From positions 124,001 to 188,000 of the forward strand of contig MGVE01000007.1 of NCBI GenBank assembly GCA_001800315.1: a DNA stretch of 64,000 nucleotides, read 5' to 3'. How positions within the stretch are numbered: the first letter of the stretch is position 1; each line of letters starts with the position of its first letter. A program made the position numbers and the translations under genes. Source of the DNA: Elusimicrobia bacterium RIFOXYA2_FULL_47_53 (GTDB taxonomy: Bacteria; Elusimicrobiota; Endomicrobiia; Endomicrobiales; XYA2-FULL-47-53). Below are positions 36,707 to 44,853 of this stretch, piece by piece. The notes beneath the pieces were generated by a model. The model did not search any database, was not told the origin of the DNA, and saw nothing but the letters and a program-made list of their open reading frames with translations.

Positions 36707-36814
36707 ACTGAACCCTTGGCGAACTGTCCCGCCACTGAACCGTTGGCGGGCTGACCCGCCACTGAACCTTCGGCGGGCTGACCCGCCACTGAACCTTCGG
36801 CGGGCTGACCCGCC
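36707..36814. repeat. 27-bp tandem repeat, four copies
   Basis: Four head-to-tail 27-bp units at 36707, 36734, 36761 and 36788. Units 3 and 4 are identical and units 1 and 2 are increasingly diverged. Each contains the hairpin GGCGGG-CTGA-CCCGCC. Read on the minus strand the unit gives a nonapeptide GQPAEGSVA, but the frame has no ribosome-binding site, so a gene is doubtful. A single diverged unit lies near 48911. Confidence 0.85.
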
Positions 36815-36847
36815 GCACTGGGCCTCGGCATAACAGCAAAGGCCGCG

Positions 36848-36877
36848 AAATAAAAAACGCGCCTCTAAAAGACGCGC
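36848..36877 (-). terminator. Intrinsic terminator after the mfd operon
   Basis: On the minus strand the hairpin CGCGTCT/AGAGGCGCG (36858-36876, one G-U pair) is followed by TTTTTTATTT. It lies about 50 bp after the stop of the 97-residue protein gene. Confidence 0.75.
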
Positions 36878-36926
36878 AATAAAAATTCCAAACGGCTCTC
36901 GCAAAGTTAAGCCGCAGCACTGAAAA

Positions 36927-37220
36927 CTAATAGTTTTCGTAAGCTTCCATAATAGCTTCATCTCTGCTTATTTTTTCCATTTTAAGGTATATGCCGTTGT
37001 ATCTCCAGGTGTTTCCGTCCATGTCCAGGCAAAGGTATCTGCGGGTATTTTTATGTTTGTAGCGGTATATCACAGTGTTACCCTTAATTTCAAACCTGTT
37101 CACATAGGCGAAATCCTCAACGCGGTCCGCTCCGATAAATTTCTCCAGAGCGTCGTAGTTAGGGTCTCCGAGTTCACAGTCAAATATTGTTATCTTTTCC
37201 CCGTCAACCGGCTCTTTCAT
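36927..37220 (-). CDS. Hypothetical protein downstream of mfd
   Basis: This 97-residue soluble protein is not recognised. The start at 37220 is preferred because CGGAG lies 7 bp before the ATG. It is rich in aromatic and charged residues (YVNRFEIKGNTVIYRYKHKN, RRYLCLDMDGNTWRYNG), suggesting a small beta-sheet fold. It follows mfd by 123 bp and is closed off by a terminator. No function can be assigned. Confidence 0.72.
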   Translation of the reverse strand: MKEPVDGEKITIFDCELGDPNYDALEKFIGADRVEDFAYVNRFEIKGNTVIYRYKHKNTRRYLCLDMDGNTWRYNGIYLKMEKISRDEAIMEAYENY

Positions 37221-37343
37221 CAGTTTACTCCGAAAGTAAAAGTTTTGGCCATCCATTCAAATAATTGTTCGCGTAATTCTACATATTTCAAGAGCATTTT
37301 ACAAACACACCATCCCGGAGCTTTAAGGCCTCCGAGTTGCACA

Positions 37344-40304
37344 TTAGAGGTACCTTTTGAAACCTGAAACGAAAGCCTTAATATAGCCTATCACGGGCGC
37401 GCCGAACATATCCTTTCTGAGCCTTATCCCGTAACTTTCGCCCCTGATAAACTCCAGGAGACCGGAATAATCCGAAGCCATGGAAAGCACTTTCTCGGGA
37501 GCCACATTTATGCCGGGCTCAAAATAGAGCGAAACGAATGTTTTGTCCTCAACAATGCTTTTAACCTTCTGTTTTCGCGCCGCCTGTTTTATTTTTGTAA
37601 TCTCCAGAAGGTTTTCCACGGCTCCAGGCATCCTGCCGAAACGATCCAGCATCTCCTCCTTTACCGCGGCGATATCATCTTCGGTCGCGCAAAGGCCCAG
37701 CTTTCTATAAAAAAGAATTCTCACATCCTCGGCCTCAATATATTCCGAGGGGATAAAGGCGGGCGCCATAAAATCCACGGCAGTCCTGGCTTCCTCATCC
37801 CCGCCTTCCTGCAAAGCAGCCCCTTTGAGCTTTTTGCTGGCCTCGTCAATAAGCCTTGAATAAAGCTCAAATCCGATTTCACGAACGAAACCGTGCTGTT
37901 CGGCCCCGAGTATATTGCCCGCGCCTCTTATTTCCAGATCCCTTAAAGCGAGACGGAACCCTGAGCCCAGCTCGCCGAATTCCTGAAGAGCCTCTAAGCG
38001 CTTGGACGCCTCTTCGGTGATGGTTTTGGCCGTGTAAAAAAGGTAACAGAAAGCTTTCTGTTTTTCCCTGCCGACCCTGCCCCTTAGCTGGTAGAGCTGG
38101 GAGAGCCCGAAGTTTTCGGCTTCCTCAATAATTATCGTGTTGACTGAAGGAATATCAAGCCCCGACTCTATTATGGTAGTGGCGATAAGCGCGTCTAATT
38201 TCTTGTGCATGAAATCCCACATAACCTTTTCTATCTGATGCCCTCCCATCTGTCCGTGCACGACCCCGAAACGCGCCTCCGGCACGAGTTTTTTTAACTC
38301 ATCGGCCTTGGCGAGTATGGTTTCCACCCTGTTGTGCACATAGTAAACCTGTCCGCCGCGGGACATTTCCGCGGCTATAATTGTTTTCACGGCTTTTTCA
38401 TCGTAGGAACTCAGATGGGTTTCTATGGGCAGACGGCCGTAGGGCGGAGTTTCTATGACCGAGAGGTCCTTGAGGTTGGAAAGCGCGAAGGAAAGCGTCC
38501 GCGGGATGGGTGTTGCCGTCATCATGAGCACATCTATATTCTTCCTCATCGCTTTAATCTTTTCTTTTTGTTTGACTCCGAAGCGGTGTTCCTCGTCAAT
38601 TATCAGAAGGCCCAGGTCCTTAAATGAAATATCTTTCTGAATCAGCCTGTGGGTGCCGATTACTATATCCAGCTCACCGGCCTTAATATCTTCAATTATT
38701 TTTGCCTGCTCTTTTTTTGTCTGAAAGCGGCTTAAAAGGGCTATTTTTACGGGGAAGGGCGAGAGGCGGTTGGAAAATGTGTTGTAGTGCTGTTCGGCGA
38801 GCACCGTCGTGGGCACAAGCACCGCGACCTGCCTTGAGTTGACGGCCACCTTAAAAGCGGCTCGCACCGCGACCTCGGTTTTCCCGAAACCCACATCGCC
38901 GCAGACCAGCCGCTCCATGGGCCGGGGCTGTTCTAAGTCGCGCATAACTTCTTCAATGCTTCTCTGCTGATCCTCGGTCTCGCTGAAGGGAAAAGAATCG
39001 GCGAGCTCTTTTTCCCAGAGAGTCTCGCGCGGGAACGAATAGCCCTGCAGGCCCTGCCTCTGGGCGTAAAGTTTCAGTAATTCTTCCGCGAGAGCCTTGG
39101 CTCCTTCCTTTGCCCTGTGGGTCGCCTTCTCCCAGGCGCCCGTATCAAGCGAATAAAGCCTGGGCCTCTGGCCCTCCAGCCCCACATATTTTTTTACCAC
39201 GCCAAAATCATCCGGCGGGATGTAGAGCTTATCGCCGCCTTTATACTCAATGCAAAGATATTCGGATTCCTGCTCGGGCCTTGTTATCCGGCGCAGGCCC
39301 AGATAACGGCCTATGCCGTATTTCTCGTGCACTACATAATCGTTTTTTGATATCTCCCATAACCCCTCAAGCCTGCGCCCGCTTTTAAACTTCGGGAAAC
39401 TTACCTGCTTGCGCTTATAGAGTATCTCCTGGGCCGCGAAAACCGCGATTTTTCTATTCGGCGAAAAAAAGCCGTCTGCCAGCGCTCCGAAGTAAAGCGG
39501 CGGCATAACCTCTGAACGCAAATTCTCGGAAAATATGTCCTCCACGCGTTCCTTCTCGCCCTGGTTGGCGCAGAAAATCATGGATTTATATCCGCCGGCG
39601 GCGAATTTAGCAAACTCATTTAAAAAAAGTTTGTAATTTGCCCCCCACCTGACAAACGGCCTGAAATTCGCGTCTTCCGCGTTAAGCGTGTCGGTGACGG
39701 GAGAATTTATCAGGAGGTTGTAATTTTTTAACAGAGGAATATTCTGAGCGTATTCTGGAGAATCAATAAAAGCTTTTGTGTCCCGCGGCAGATAGTCCGA
39801 AAGATAAGAATCGGCATTTTCTTTTGCCGGCGATATAGAGCAGGAATTCAGGAATTTTCCTGAACGCTGGCTGGCGCTGTCAAACTCCCGGATGGATTCC
39901 ACGCACTCTAAATTAAAAACTATTCTAAAGGGCCCTTCCCGGTCAACCGGCCAGATGTCAAAAACCTCGCCGCGCCTTGCAAACTGCCCTCTTTCCTCCA
40001 CGAAATCACAGCGCGCGTAGCCGAGCTCCATGCACAGGAAAAAAAGGGTTTCAAAGCTAACAGTATCGCCGAGAGAAAATACTTTCAGCAGCGACTTGAA
40101 ACGCGCGGGAGAATTCGTTTTGGCCGCCAGGGATTCCGGCGTGGCAAGCACAATGCCGCGCGCCGATTCAATAAGGCTTTTAAGGGTGTTTACCCGTTCC
40201 TGCTGGTTAAAAGAGGAATATTCCAGTATTTTCGGGTTACCGAAAATCTGCGCCAGCGAAACAAAAGAATCGTGCAGAGCGCCGTAATCTTCCTCAGAAA
40301 CCAC
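37344..40304 (-). CDS. mfd: Transcription-repair coupling factor Mfd
   Basis: Mfd removes RNA polymerase stalled at DNA damage and recruits UvrA. At least 986 residues are seen, in order: UvrB-like domains (1-300), a CarD-like RNA-polymerase-binding domain (EYLCIEYKGGDKLYIPPDD near 345-365), a RecG-like helicase with Walker A GDVGFGKTEVAV and box IIDEEHRFG, TATPIPRTL, and a C-terminal TRCF domain. The listed start is GTG. In-frame, family-like sequence (LSGLSGSSKAFYLL) continues about 30 codons upstream without ATG, GTG or TTG; see findings. Confidence 0.95.
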   Translation of the reverse strand: MVSEEDYGALHDSFVSLAQIFGNPKILEYSSFNQQERVNTLKSLIESARGIVLATPESLAAKTNSPARFKSLLKVFSLGDTVSFETLFFLCMELGYARCDFVEERGQFARRGEVFDIWPVDREGPFRIVFNLECVESIREFDSASQRSGKFLNSCSISPAKENADSYLSDYLPRDTKAFIDSPEYAQNIPLLKNYNLLINSPVTDTLNAEDANFRPFVRWGANYKLFLNEFAKFAAGGYKSMIFCANQGEKERVEDIFSENLRSEVMPPLYFGALADGFFSPNRKIAVFAAQEILYKRKQVSFPKFKSGRRLEGLWEISKNDYVVHEKYGIGRYLGLRRITRPEQESEYLCIEYKGGDKLYIPPDDFGVVKKYVGLEGQRPRLYSLDTGAWEKATHRAKEGAKALAEELLKLYAQRQGLQGYSFPRETLWEKELADSFPFSETEDQQRSIEEVMRDLEQPRPMERLVCGDVGFGKTEVAVRAAFKVAVNSRQVAVLVPTTVLAEQHYNTFSNRLSPFPVKIALLSRFQTKKEQAKIIEDIKAGELDIVIGTHRLIQKDISFKDLGLLIIDEEHRFGVKQKEKIKAMRKNIDVLMMTATPIPRTLSFALSNLKDLSVIETPPYGRLPIETHLSSYDEKAVKTIIAAEMSRGGQVYYVHNRVETILAKADELKKLVPEARFGVVHGQMGGHQIEKVMWDFMHKKLDALIATTIIESGLDIPSVNTIIIEEAENFGLSQLYQLRGRVGREKQKAFCYLFYTAKTITEEASKRLEALQEFGELGSGFRLALRDLEIRGAGNILGAEQHGFVREIGFELYSRLIDEASKKLKGAALQEGGDEEARTAVDFMAPAFIPSEYIEAEDVRILFYRKLGLCATEDDIAAVKEEMLDRFGRMPGAVENLLEITKIKQAARKQKVKSIVEDKTFVSLYFEPGINVAPEKVLSMASDYSGLLEFIRGESYGIRLRKDMFGAPVIGYIKAFVSGFKRYL

Positions 40305-40427
40305 TACAAGCAGAGCCTCCCCTTTGGCATAATTCTCAAGAAGGTAGAATGCTTTTGAACTGCCGGATAATCCGCTTAATTTTTTATGTGTCAGACATTT
40401 CTCCGATTTTCTAGCTTTCTCTGCGAT

Positions 40428-40474
40428 ATTCTACCATAATTTTGACTTATATATTGAGTCAAATTTGCTATAAT
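40428..40474. promoter_or_regulatory. Divergent promoter region with shared palindrome (mfd / Memo-AMMECR1)
   Basis: An inverted repeat TTTGACT/AGTCAAA (40441-40447 and 40457-40463) lies between two extended -10 elements: TGCTATAAT on the plus strand (TATAAT at 40469-40474) and TGGTAGAAT on the minus strand (TAGAAT at 40428-40433). The plus-strand start point would fall only about 2 bases before the ATG at 40483, giving a nearly leaderless message. Confidence 0.65.
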
Positions 40475-40482
40475 TTTGGTGT

Positions 40483-42057
40483 ATGAACATTAAGCTTCTT
40501 CTGCTTCTACTGGCGGCGCCTCAGGTTATTTTTTCAGCGCCCCGCCCCGCGGCCGCGGCCGGCGGTTTTTATCCGTCGGGCAGAAACGAGCTGATAGCCG
40601 CCGTTGACAGATTTCTTGCCCAAGCTCCGCTGACGCCGCTTAAATCCCGCGCTATCGCGATACTTGTGCCGCACGCGGGATATGAATATTCCGGGCAGGT
40701 TGCCGCCTCGGCCTACAAAACCGTTAACAGCCGCGGCATAAACACCGTTATCGTTATAGGCAACAGCCATCATTTTCTTTTAAAAAAAGGTGCGGTTTAT
40801 CCTTCCGGTAGTTTTGCCACTCCTTTGGGTTCGGTGGAAATAGATTCGGAACTCGCCTCCCGTATTCTGGCGCGCACAGGCCTGCTAAGAGCAGACAAGG
40901 AACCTCATGACCCCGAGCATTCCATTGAAGTTCAGCTTCCTTTTCTCCAGAGAGTTCTCCCTGAATTTAAAATAGTGCCCATACTGCTTTCATCCATGAC
41001 GCTTGAGGACACAGAAAAAATAGCCGGAGCCATAGCAGCTTCTCTCAAAGAGCTTGGCCTCTCAAAAACGACTTTGCTGATAGCCTCCTCTGATTTATCT
41101 CACTATCCGGGTTACGCTGACGCCGTCATCTCCGATTCTAAAGCCCTATCGGCGATAACAGCGATGGACCCGCCCCTTCTGCAAAAACAGATATTTTCCA
41201 TAGAAGGCTCTGCAGCGCCGAAGCTGGAGTGCGTATTATGCGCGAGGGAAAGCGTATATACCGTTCTATACACGGCAAAAATGCTCGGAGCCGATTCAGC
41301 GAAAGTGCTTTCCCGCGCCAACTCAGGAGACATAACCGGCGGCCGAGACAAAGTCGTGGGCTACGCCGCAGCGGTATTTTTTTCTTCGCGCGGACAGCGC
41401 CCGGAGATTACAAAGAGTAAACCTTCAGACAGTTATACGGTAAATAAGGCGCAATCATGCGATTACCGGCAAACCCCGAAAAAAGAGCTAAAAAAGGAGC
41501 AAAAAATGACTGGATTTTCTGTAAGCCCTCAAGGGCAGAAAGAACTGCTTGCCGCGGCGAGATACTCCATTGAACGGACGCTTGAAACAGGAAAGACTCC
41601 CCGAATCAACTCAAAAACCGAAGAACTGAAAAAACCGGCCGCTGTTTTTGTGACCTTAAACGAGCAGGGCAGCCTGAGGGGATGCATAGGCACTACCGCG
41701 CCGAGAGAGCCGCTTATTGACGCTGTAACGCAGATGGCCGCAGCCGCAGCCTTTGAAGACCCGAGGTTTAACCGTGTAAGCGCCGGCGAATTAAAAGATA
41801 TTAAGATTGAAATTTCCGTGCTCTCTCCGATGCAGAGAGTAAAAGATGCCGGCGAGATAAAGGAAAATATTCACGGCGTAATGGTGAAAAAAGGCCCGCG
41901 GTCCGGCCTTTTTCTGCCGCAGGTTTGGGAGCACTTCAACAGAAAGGAAGATTTCTTAAACGAACTATGTTCTCAGAAGGCGGGGCTTGAGGCGGACGCG
42001 TGGAAAAAACCGGAAACAGAACTGTACATCTTTACGGTCTTCGCGTTTGAAGAATAG
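40483..42057 (+). CDS. Memo-AMMECR1 fusion (AmmeMemoRadiSam system proteins B and A)
   Basis: This 524-residue protein has an N-terminal hydrophobic export-like segment (LLLLLLAAPQVIFSAP), a Memo domain (about residues 25-300) and an AMMECR1 domain (about 345-520). The Memo metal-site residues appear as PHAGYEYSG, GNSHHF, SSDLSHYPGY and a Cys in LECVLCARESVY. The AMMECR1 part has the signature SLRGCIGTTAPREPL. In bacteria the two proteins usually co-occur with a radical SAM enzyme; none of that type is next to it here. The role is unknown. Confidence 0.93.
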   Translation: MNIKLLLLLLAAPQVIFSAPRPAAAAGGFYPSGRNELIAAVDRFLAQAPLTPLKSRAIAILVPHAGYEYSGQVAASAYKTVNSRGINTVIVIGNSHHFLLKKGAVYPSGSFATPLGSVEIDSELASRILARTGLLRADKEPHDPEHSIEVQLPFLQRVLPEFKIVPILLSSMTLEDTEKIAGAIAASLKELGLSKTTLLIASSDLSHYPGYADAVISDSKALSAITAMDPPLLQKQIFSIEGSAAPKLECVLCARESVYTVLYTAKMLGADSAKVLSRANSGDITGGRDKVVGYAAAVFFSSRGQRPEITKSKPSDSYTVNKAQSCDYRQTPKKELKKEQKMTGFSVSPQGQKELLAAARYSIERTLETGKTPRINSKTEELKKPAAVFVTLNEQGSLRGCIGTTAPREPLIDAVTQMAAAAAFEDPRFNRVSAGELKDIKIEISVLSPMQRVKDAGEIKENIHGVMVKKGPRSGLFLPQVWEHFNRKEDFLNELCSQKAGLEADAWKKPETELYIFTVFAFEE

Positions 42058-42197
42058 CGGCGAGTATTCGGAAACAGGAAGCGAAGCAAATGAAAAGCCG
42101 GACATTTATAATTGAAGCAAAAACTTAACGCGACGGCCGCGCCTTCAATTGGACTTTGCGATGATACTGAGCGGGAAATATTTCGCGGTAAATTTGA

Positions 42198-42872
42198 TTA
42201 AAAGGTGTAGCCAAGTTTCGCGCCCATAATAGTCGCGCCTGAAACCGCATTATTCCCGATACCCATTGTCATACCCAAATCAAAAAGCGTAGCGGTAAGA
42301 TGAGCGGTTCTCAATTCAAACAACGATACGGATGCGTAGAGGCCAAATGTTGAAACAGCCGCCATTCCGTCTTCGGGTTTCGGCTGTCTTAAAGCGCTAT
42401 AGGAAGCATGGTAACGCTTGAAATAATTTCCGCTATTGGCTGTTAAGCCCACACCGTAGTTAAGAATCGTAAAAGGACCGACGGTGTTAATGCCGGAAGC
42501 GCGAGCGGAAGAAAGAGTTGTTGTTCTATAAAATGAATTCTCACTTACCGACCCAAAACCAATAATATCGGGATGCATAATTCTTAAGCCTATTACCGTG
42601 GTATTAATATTTTCCCCGGCAACATGCTCGGCAAACCAGGCAAGCCATCCGTTATTCGCCCTGTATTCCACGCCTCCGCCGCAGCCGCAACCACGAATCT
42701 CATCGTAATCAAAAGTTTCCGATTCATCGCCCACATCGCCTGTTACCACCCTGATACTGGACGCGGAACCGTAAAACGAAAAATAACTTTTCGCATCCGC
42801 CGGATCAGTCAAAAATGAACCGATAAGGCCTGCGAGAAAAAACACTCCGACAAAATGAACAACAGTCTTCAC
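42198..42872 (-). CDS. Putative outer-membrane or exported protein, unknown
   Basis: This 224-residue protein starts at a GTG preceded by AGGAGAGAGA. The signal peptide (VVHFVGVFFLAGLIGSFL) ends near residue 30. The rest is rich in Gly, Ser and alternating hydrophobic residues, has a Cys-Gly cluster (RGCGCGGGVEYRANNGW) and ends GAKLGYTF. The final Phe and the strand-like pattern suggest a small beta-barrel. The function is not recognised. The longer ATG frame from 42992 would overlap the upstream small gene. Confidence 0.72.
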   Translation of the reverse strand: MKTVVHFVGVFFLAGLIGSFLTDPADAKSYFSFYGSASSIRVVTGDVGDESETFDYDEIRGCGCGGGVEYRANNGWLAWFAEHVAGENINTTVIGLRIMHPDIIGFGSVSENSFYRTTTLSSARASGINTVGPFTILNYGVGLTANSGNYFKRYHASYSALRQPKPEDGMAAVSTFGLYASVSLFELRTAHLTATLFDLGMTMGIGNNAVSGATIMGAKLGYTF

Positions 42873-42888
42873 TCTCTCTCCTTTTTCA

Positions 42889-42918
42889 TAAAAAAAACCG
42901 GGCAGGCACCTACTGCGG
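42889..42918 (-). terminator. Probable intrinsic terminator after the 55-residue gene
   Basis: On the minus strand a GC-rich imperfect hairpin (CCGCAG...CTGCCCGG, 42898-42918) is followed directly by eight T. It overlaps the stop codon of the small gene and precedes the exported protein's start. Confidence 0.5.
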
Positions 42919-43077
42919 TTTGTCGTGTTTTGCCACGAATTTCTTAATGTCTTCAATATTCTCAATGATGAGTTTGGCTTTTTTAATGCCAAACGAGAAC
43001 GGGTATTTATCGTCCTCGCTGTTTTTTATAACCAATGTCGGGTTGCCTTTGAACTCTGACTCGGAAACAATCGCCAT
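42910..43077 (-). CDS. Small hypothetical protein (55 aa)
   Basis: A short gene with a clear AAGGAG 6 bp before its ATG. The protein begins MAIVSESEFKGNPTLVIK and ends IKKFVAKHDKPQ, charged and soluble, with the central DDKYPFSFGIKKAKLI. It looks like a folded micro-protein rather than a leader. A TTGCTT-17-TAGAAT promoter precedes it and a hairpin with eight T follows it, so it may be its own transcript. The function is unknown. Confidence 0.72.
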   Translation of the reverse strand: MAIVSESEFKGNPTLVIKNSEDDKYPFSFGIKKAKLIIENIEDIKKFVAKHDKPQ

Positions 43078-43106
43078 GTTTTTCTCCTTTTTTAAGACTT
43101 TCGTAA

Positions 43107-43135
43107 ATTCTAATATTTTACGCGAAAAAAAGCAA
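43107..43135 (-). promoter_or_regulatory. Predicted promoter for the 55-residue gene
   Basis: On the minus strand TTGCTT (43130-43135), 17 bp, then TAGAAT (43107-43112), ending 30 bp before the start codon. Confidence 0.45.
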
Positions 43136-43154
43136 ACGGTATCAAAATCAGGAA

Positions 43155-43281
43155 GTGCCCAGGGCCTGACGGAGAAGATTTCACCGAACAGGCAAAGTCA
43201 CCCTGAACGAAGTGGAGGGCATCGTTTTTCATCCAACAACGAGATTCTTCTCGCCCTGTGGGAGATCAGAACGACGGCGCC
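43155..43281. repeat. Dispersed ~130-bp repeat, family R2, copy 2
   Basis: It matches 5607-5737 in order and orientation (CCTGACGG, AAGTCACCCTGAACGAAGTG, TTTCATCCAACAACGAGATT, GGGAGATCAGAA). It fills the gap between the small gene and the amidotransferase gene. Confidence 0.75.
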
Positions 43282-43354
43282 ATAGATACTTTCCTCCGTG
43301 GCATACAGACAACCTGCTGTTCCGCGGCCACGAAAGAGGCACAGCCGTGCCTGA

Positions 43355-44041
43355 TTAGCTGTTCATTATATCAAGAAAATTCAGGAATATTTTGTCTGCC
43401 CTGTCTTTGTACCCTTCAAACAGCCTGCCGGTATCCTTTTCAATGGCGGCGGCTTTTTCTTTTGTCGTCTCGGCCGTATCCTTAAGCCAGCAATTTATTA
43501 TCTCAGAAGTAACTTCAATATGAAACTGCAGGGCATAGGCCTTTTTCCCCAGCCTGAAGGCCTGGCCGCAGACCGGCGATGAGCCGAGCAGGACGCCGCC
43601 TTCGGGAACTTCAAATTTGTCGCCGTGCCACTGGAAAACCTCAAGCTCCCGTCCGAGCCCGTTAAACAGGGGGTCTGTTTCACCCGCGGCGCTTAGGGAA
43701 ATTTTGTGCCAGCCGATCTCTTTTTCGGCCGCCTTAGATACTTTCGCGCCGAAAGCTTTTGCCATAAGCTGAGCTCCGAGACAGATACCCATCACGGGCA
43801 GTCCAGCGCGCACGGCCTCAGTAATAAAATAACCTTCCTCCGACAGGAAACCATATTTTTCGGTTTCATACACATTCATCGGGCCGCCCATAATAAACAC
43901 CGCGTTTATACCGAGCAGGTTTTCGGGGAGTTTTTCCCCTTCGCCAAGCTCCACTGTTTTAATTATATATCCGCGGGAGGCAAAAAAACTCTCTATCATT
44001 CCGGGGCCTTCAATTTTAATGTTTTTGATTACCAGTATCAT
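43355..44041 (-). CDS. Type 1 (class I) glutamine amidotransferase-like protein
   Basis: This 228-residue stand-alone amidotransferase domain has the nucleophile elbow MGICLGAQLMA (Cys near residue 87) and the catalytic His in ALQFHIEVTSE, with a Glu two residues later. FQWHGDKFEVP is typical of the GMP-synthase-like GATase1 group. It releases ammonia from glutamine; the acceptor domain or partner is not encoded beside it. It lies 2 bp after the second PII gene, inside the nitrogen operon. Confidence 0.88.
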   Translation of the reverse strand: MILVIKNIKIEGPGMIESFFASRGYIIKTVELGEGEKLPENLLGINAVFIMGGPMNVYETEKYGFLSEEGYFITEAVRAGLPVMGICLGAQLMAKAFGAKVSKAAEKEIGWHKISLSAAGETDPLFNGLGRELEVFQWHGDKFEVPEGGVLLGSSPVCGQAFRLGKKAYALQFHIEVTSEIINCWLKDTAETTKEKAAAIEKDTGRLFEGYKDRADKIFLNFLDIMNS

Positions 44042-44043
44042 GG

Positions 44044-44382
44044 CTAAAGCGCAGCCTCGCCCGTTTCATCATTTCTTATTCTATAAGCTTCGGCTATTTC
44101 CGAAACAAATATTTTTCCGTCGCCTATGCCTCCGGTTCTCGCGGAAGATTTAATTATGCTTATTATCTTGTCAACATCCTGATAATTCACAATCATCTCC
44201 AGTTTGACTTTAGGCAGAAGCTCAATGCGGTAGCTTTCGCCGTTCCATTCCTGCGTAATACCCTTCTGTTTGCCGTGCCCCATCATATCAATGAGGGAAA
44301 TGCCGTTAAAACCGGCTTCTTCAAGTTTCTCCCTGACCAGGTCTATCTTGTCGGGTTTTAATATGGCTTCTATTTTTTTCAT
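44044..44382 (-). CDS. glnB: PII nitrogen regulatory protein (GlnB/GlnK type)
   Basis: This 112-residue signal protein senses 2-oxoglutarate and ATP/ADP. The start at 44382 has AGGAGG 5 bp before the ATG. The T-loop reads GHGKQKGITQEWNGESYRIE, keeping the Tyr51 position (ESY) used for uridylylation while position 46 is Trp. The C-terminal signature [11 protein letters not shown] is present. It is the second of two tandem PII genes after amtB. Confidence 0.94.
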   Translation of the reverse strand: MKKIEAILKPDKIDLVREKLEEAGFNGISLIDMMGHGKQKGITQEWNGESYRIELLPKVKLEMIVNYQDVDKIISIIKSSARTGGIGDGKIFVSEIAEAYRIRNDETGEAAL

Positions 44383-44453
44383 AACATCCTCCTGAGCCAT
44401 CATCCCGGAGCGGAAGCGGGAGTACCGCGCTTCCGCTCCGGACATGGCTATAT

Positions 44454-44795
44454 TTATCCTATGGCTGTGCTGCCTTTTTCACCTGTGCGAATCCTTATGC
44501 AGTCCTGAAGATCCAGCACGAATATCTTTCCGTCCCCTATATCTCCGGAACACGCGCCTTTCCTAATGGCGCTTATGGTAGGTTCAACGAAGTTTTCGTT
44601 GACGGCGATCTCCAGCTGAATTTTTCTCAGCAGGTTGCCGGTCTCCTTGACTCCGCGGTAAACCTCGGTCACCCCCATCTGCCTTCCATGCCCGAGCACC
44701 TCGGTGACGGTTATAAGGTTTACTTCGGCCTTATAGAGTTCTTCCTTGACAGTTTCCAGCTTATCAGGCTGAATTACGGCTATAATTAGTTTCAT
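44454..44795 (-). CDS. glnK: PII nitrogen regulatory protein, AmtB-linked GlnK-like variant
   Basis: This 113-residue PII protein starts at 44795, with AAGGA 7 bp before the ATG. Its T-loop ([20 protein letters not shown]) has Tyr46 but no Tyr51, so regulation by uridylylation at that site is not expected. [14 protein letters not shown] is the C-terminal signature. Directly downstream of amtB, it is the likely plug of the ammonium channel. Confidence 0.94.
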   Translation of the reverse strand: MKLIIAVIQPDKLETVKEELYKAEVNLITVTEVLGHGRQMGVTEVYRGVKETGNLLRKIQLEIAVNENFVEPTISAIRKGACSGDIGDGKIFVLDLQDCIRIRTGEKGSTAIG

Positions 44796-44853
44796 TTTAT
44801 TTTCCTTCGTCCGCCGGCCTGACATAAAGCGGCGGGCTTTTTTTATTTTTGTG

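Noticed and set aside
36707-36814. CRISPR array
   Set aside because: The units are contiguous with no spacers between them and no cas genes are in the window.
36622-36961. Minus-strand reading frames across the 27-bp repeats
   Set aside because: Open only because the repeat period is a multiple of three; several frames stay open at once and no start signal is present.
43337-43352. Hairpin AGGCAC/GTGCCT after the amidotransferase gene as a terminator
   Set aside because: The stem is short and no T run follows on the minus strand, so it is not listed as a feature.
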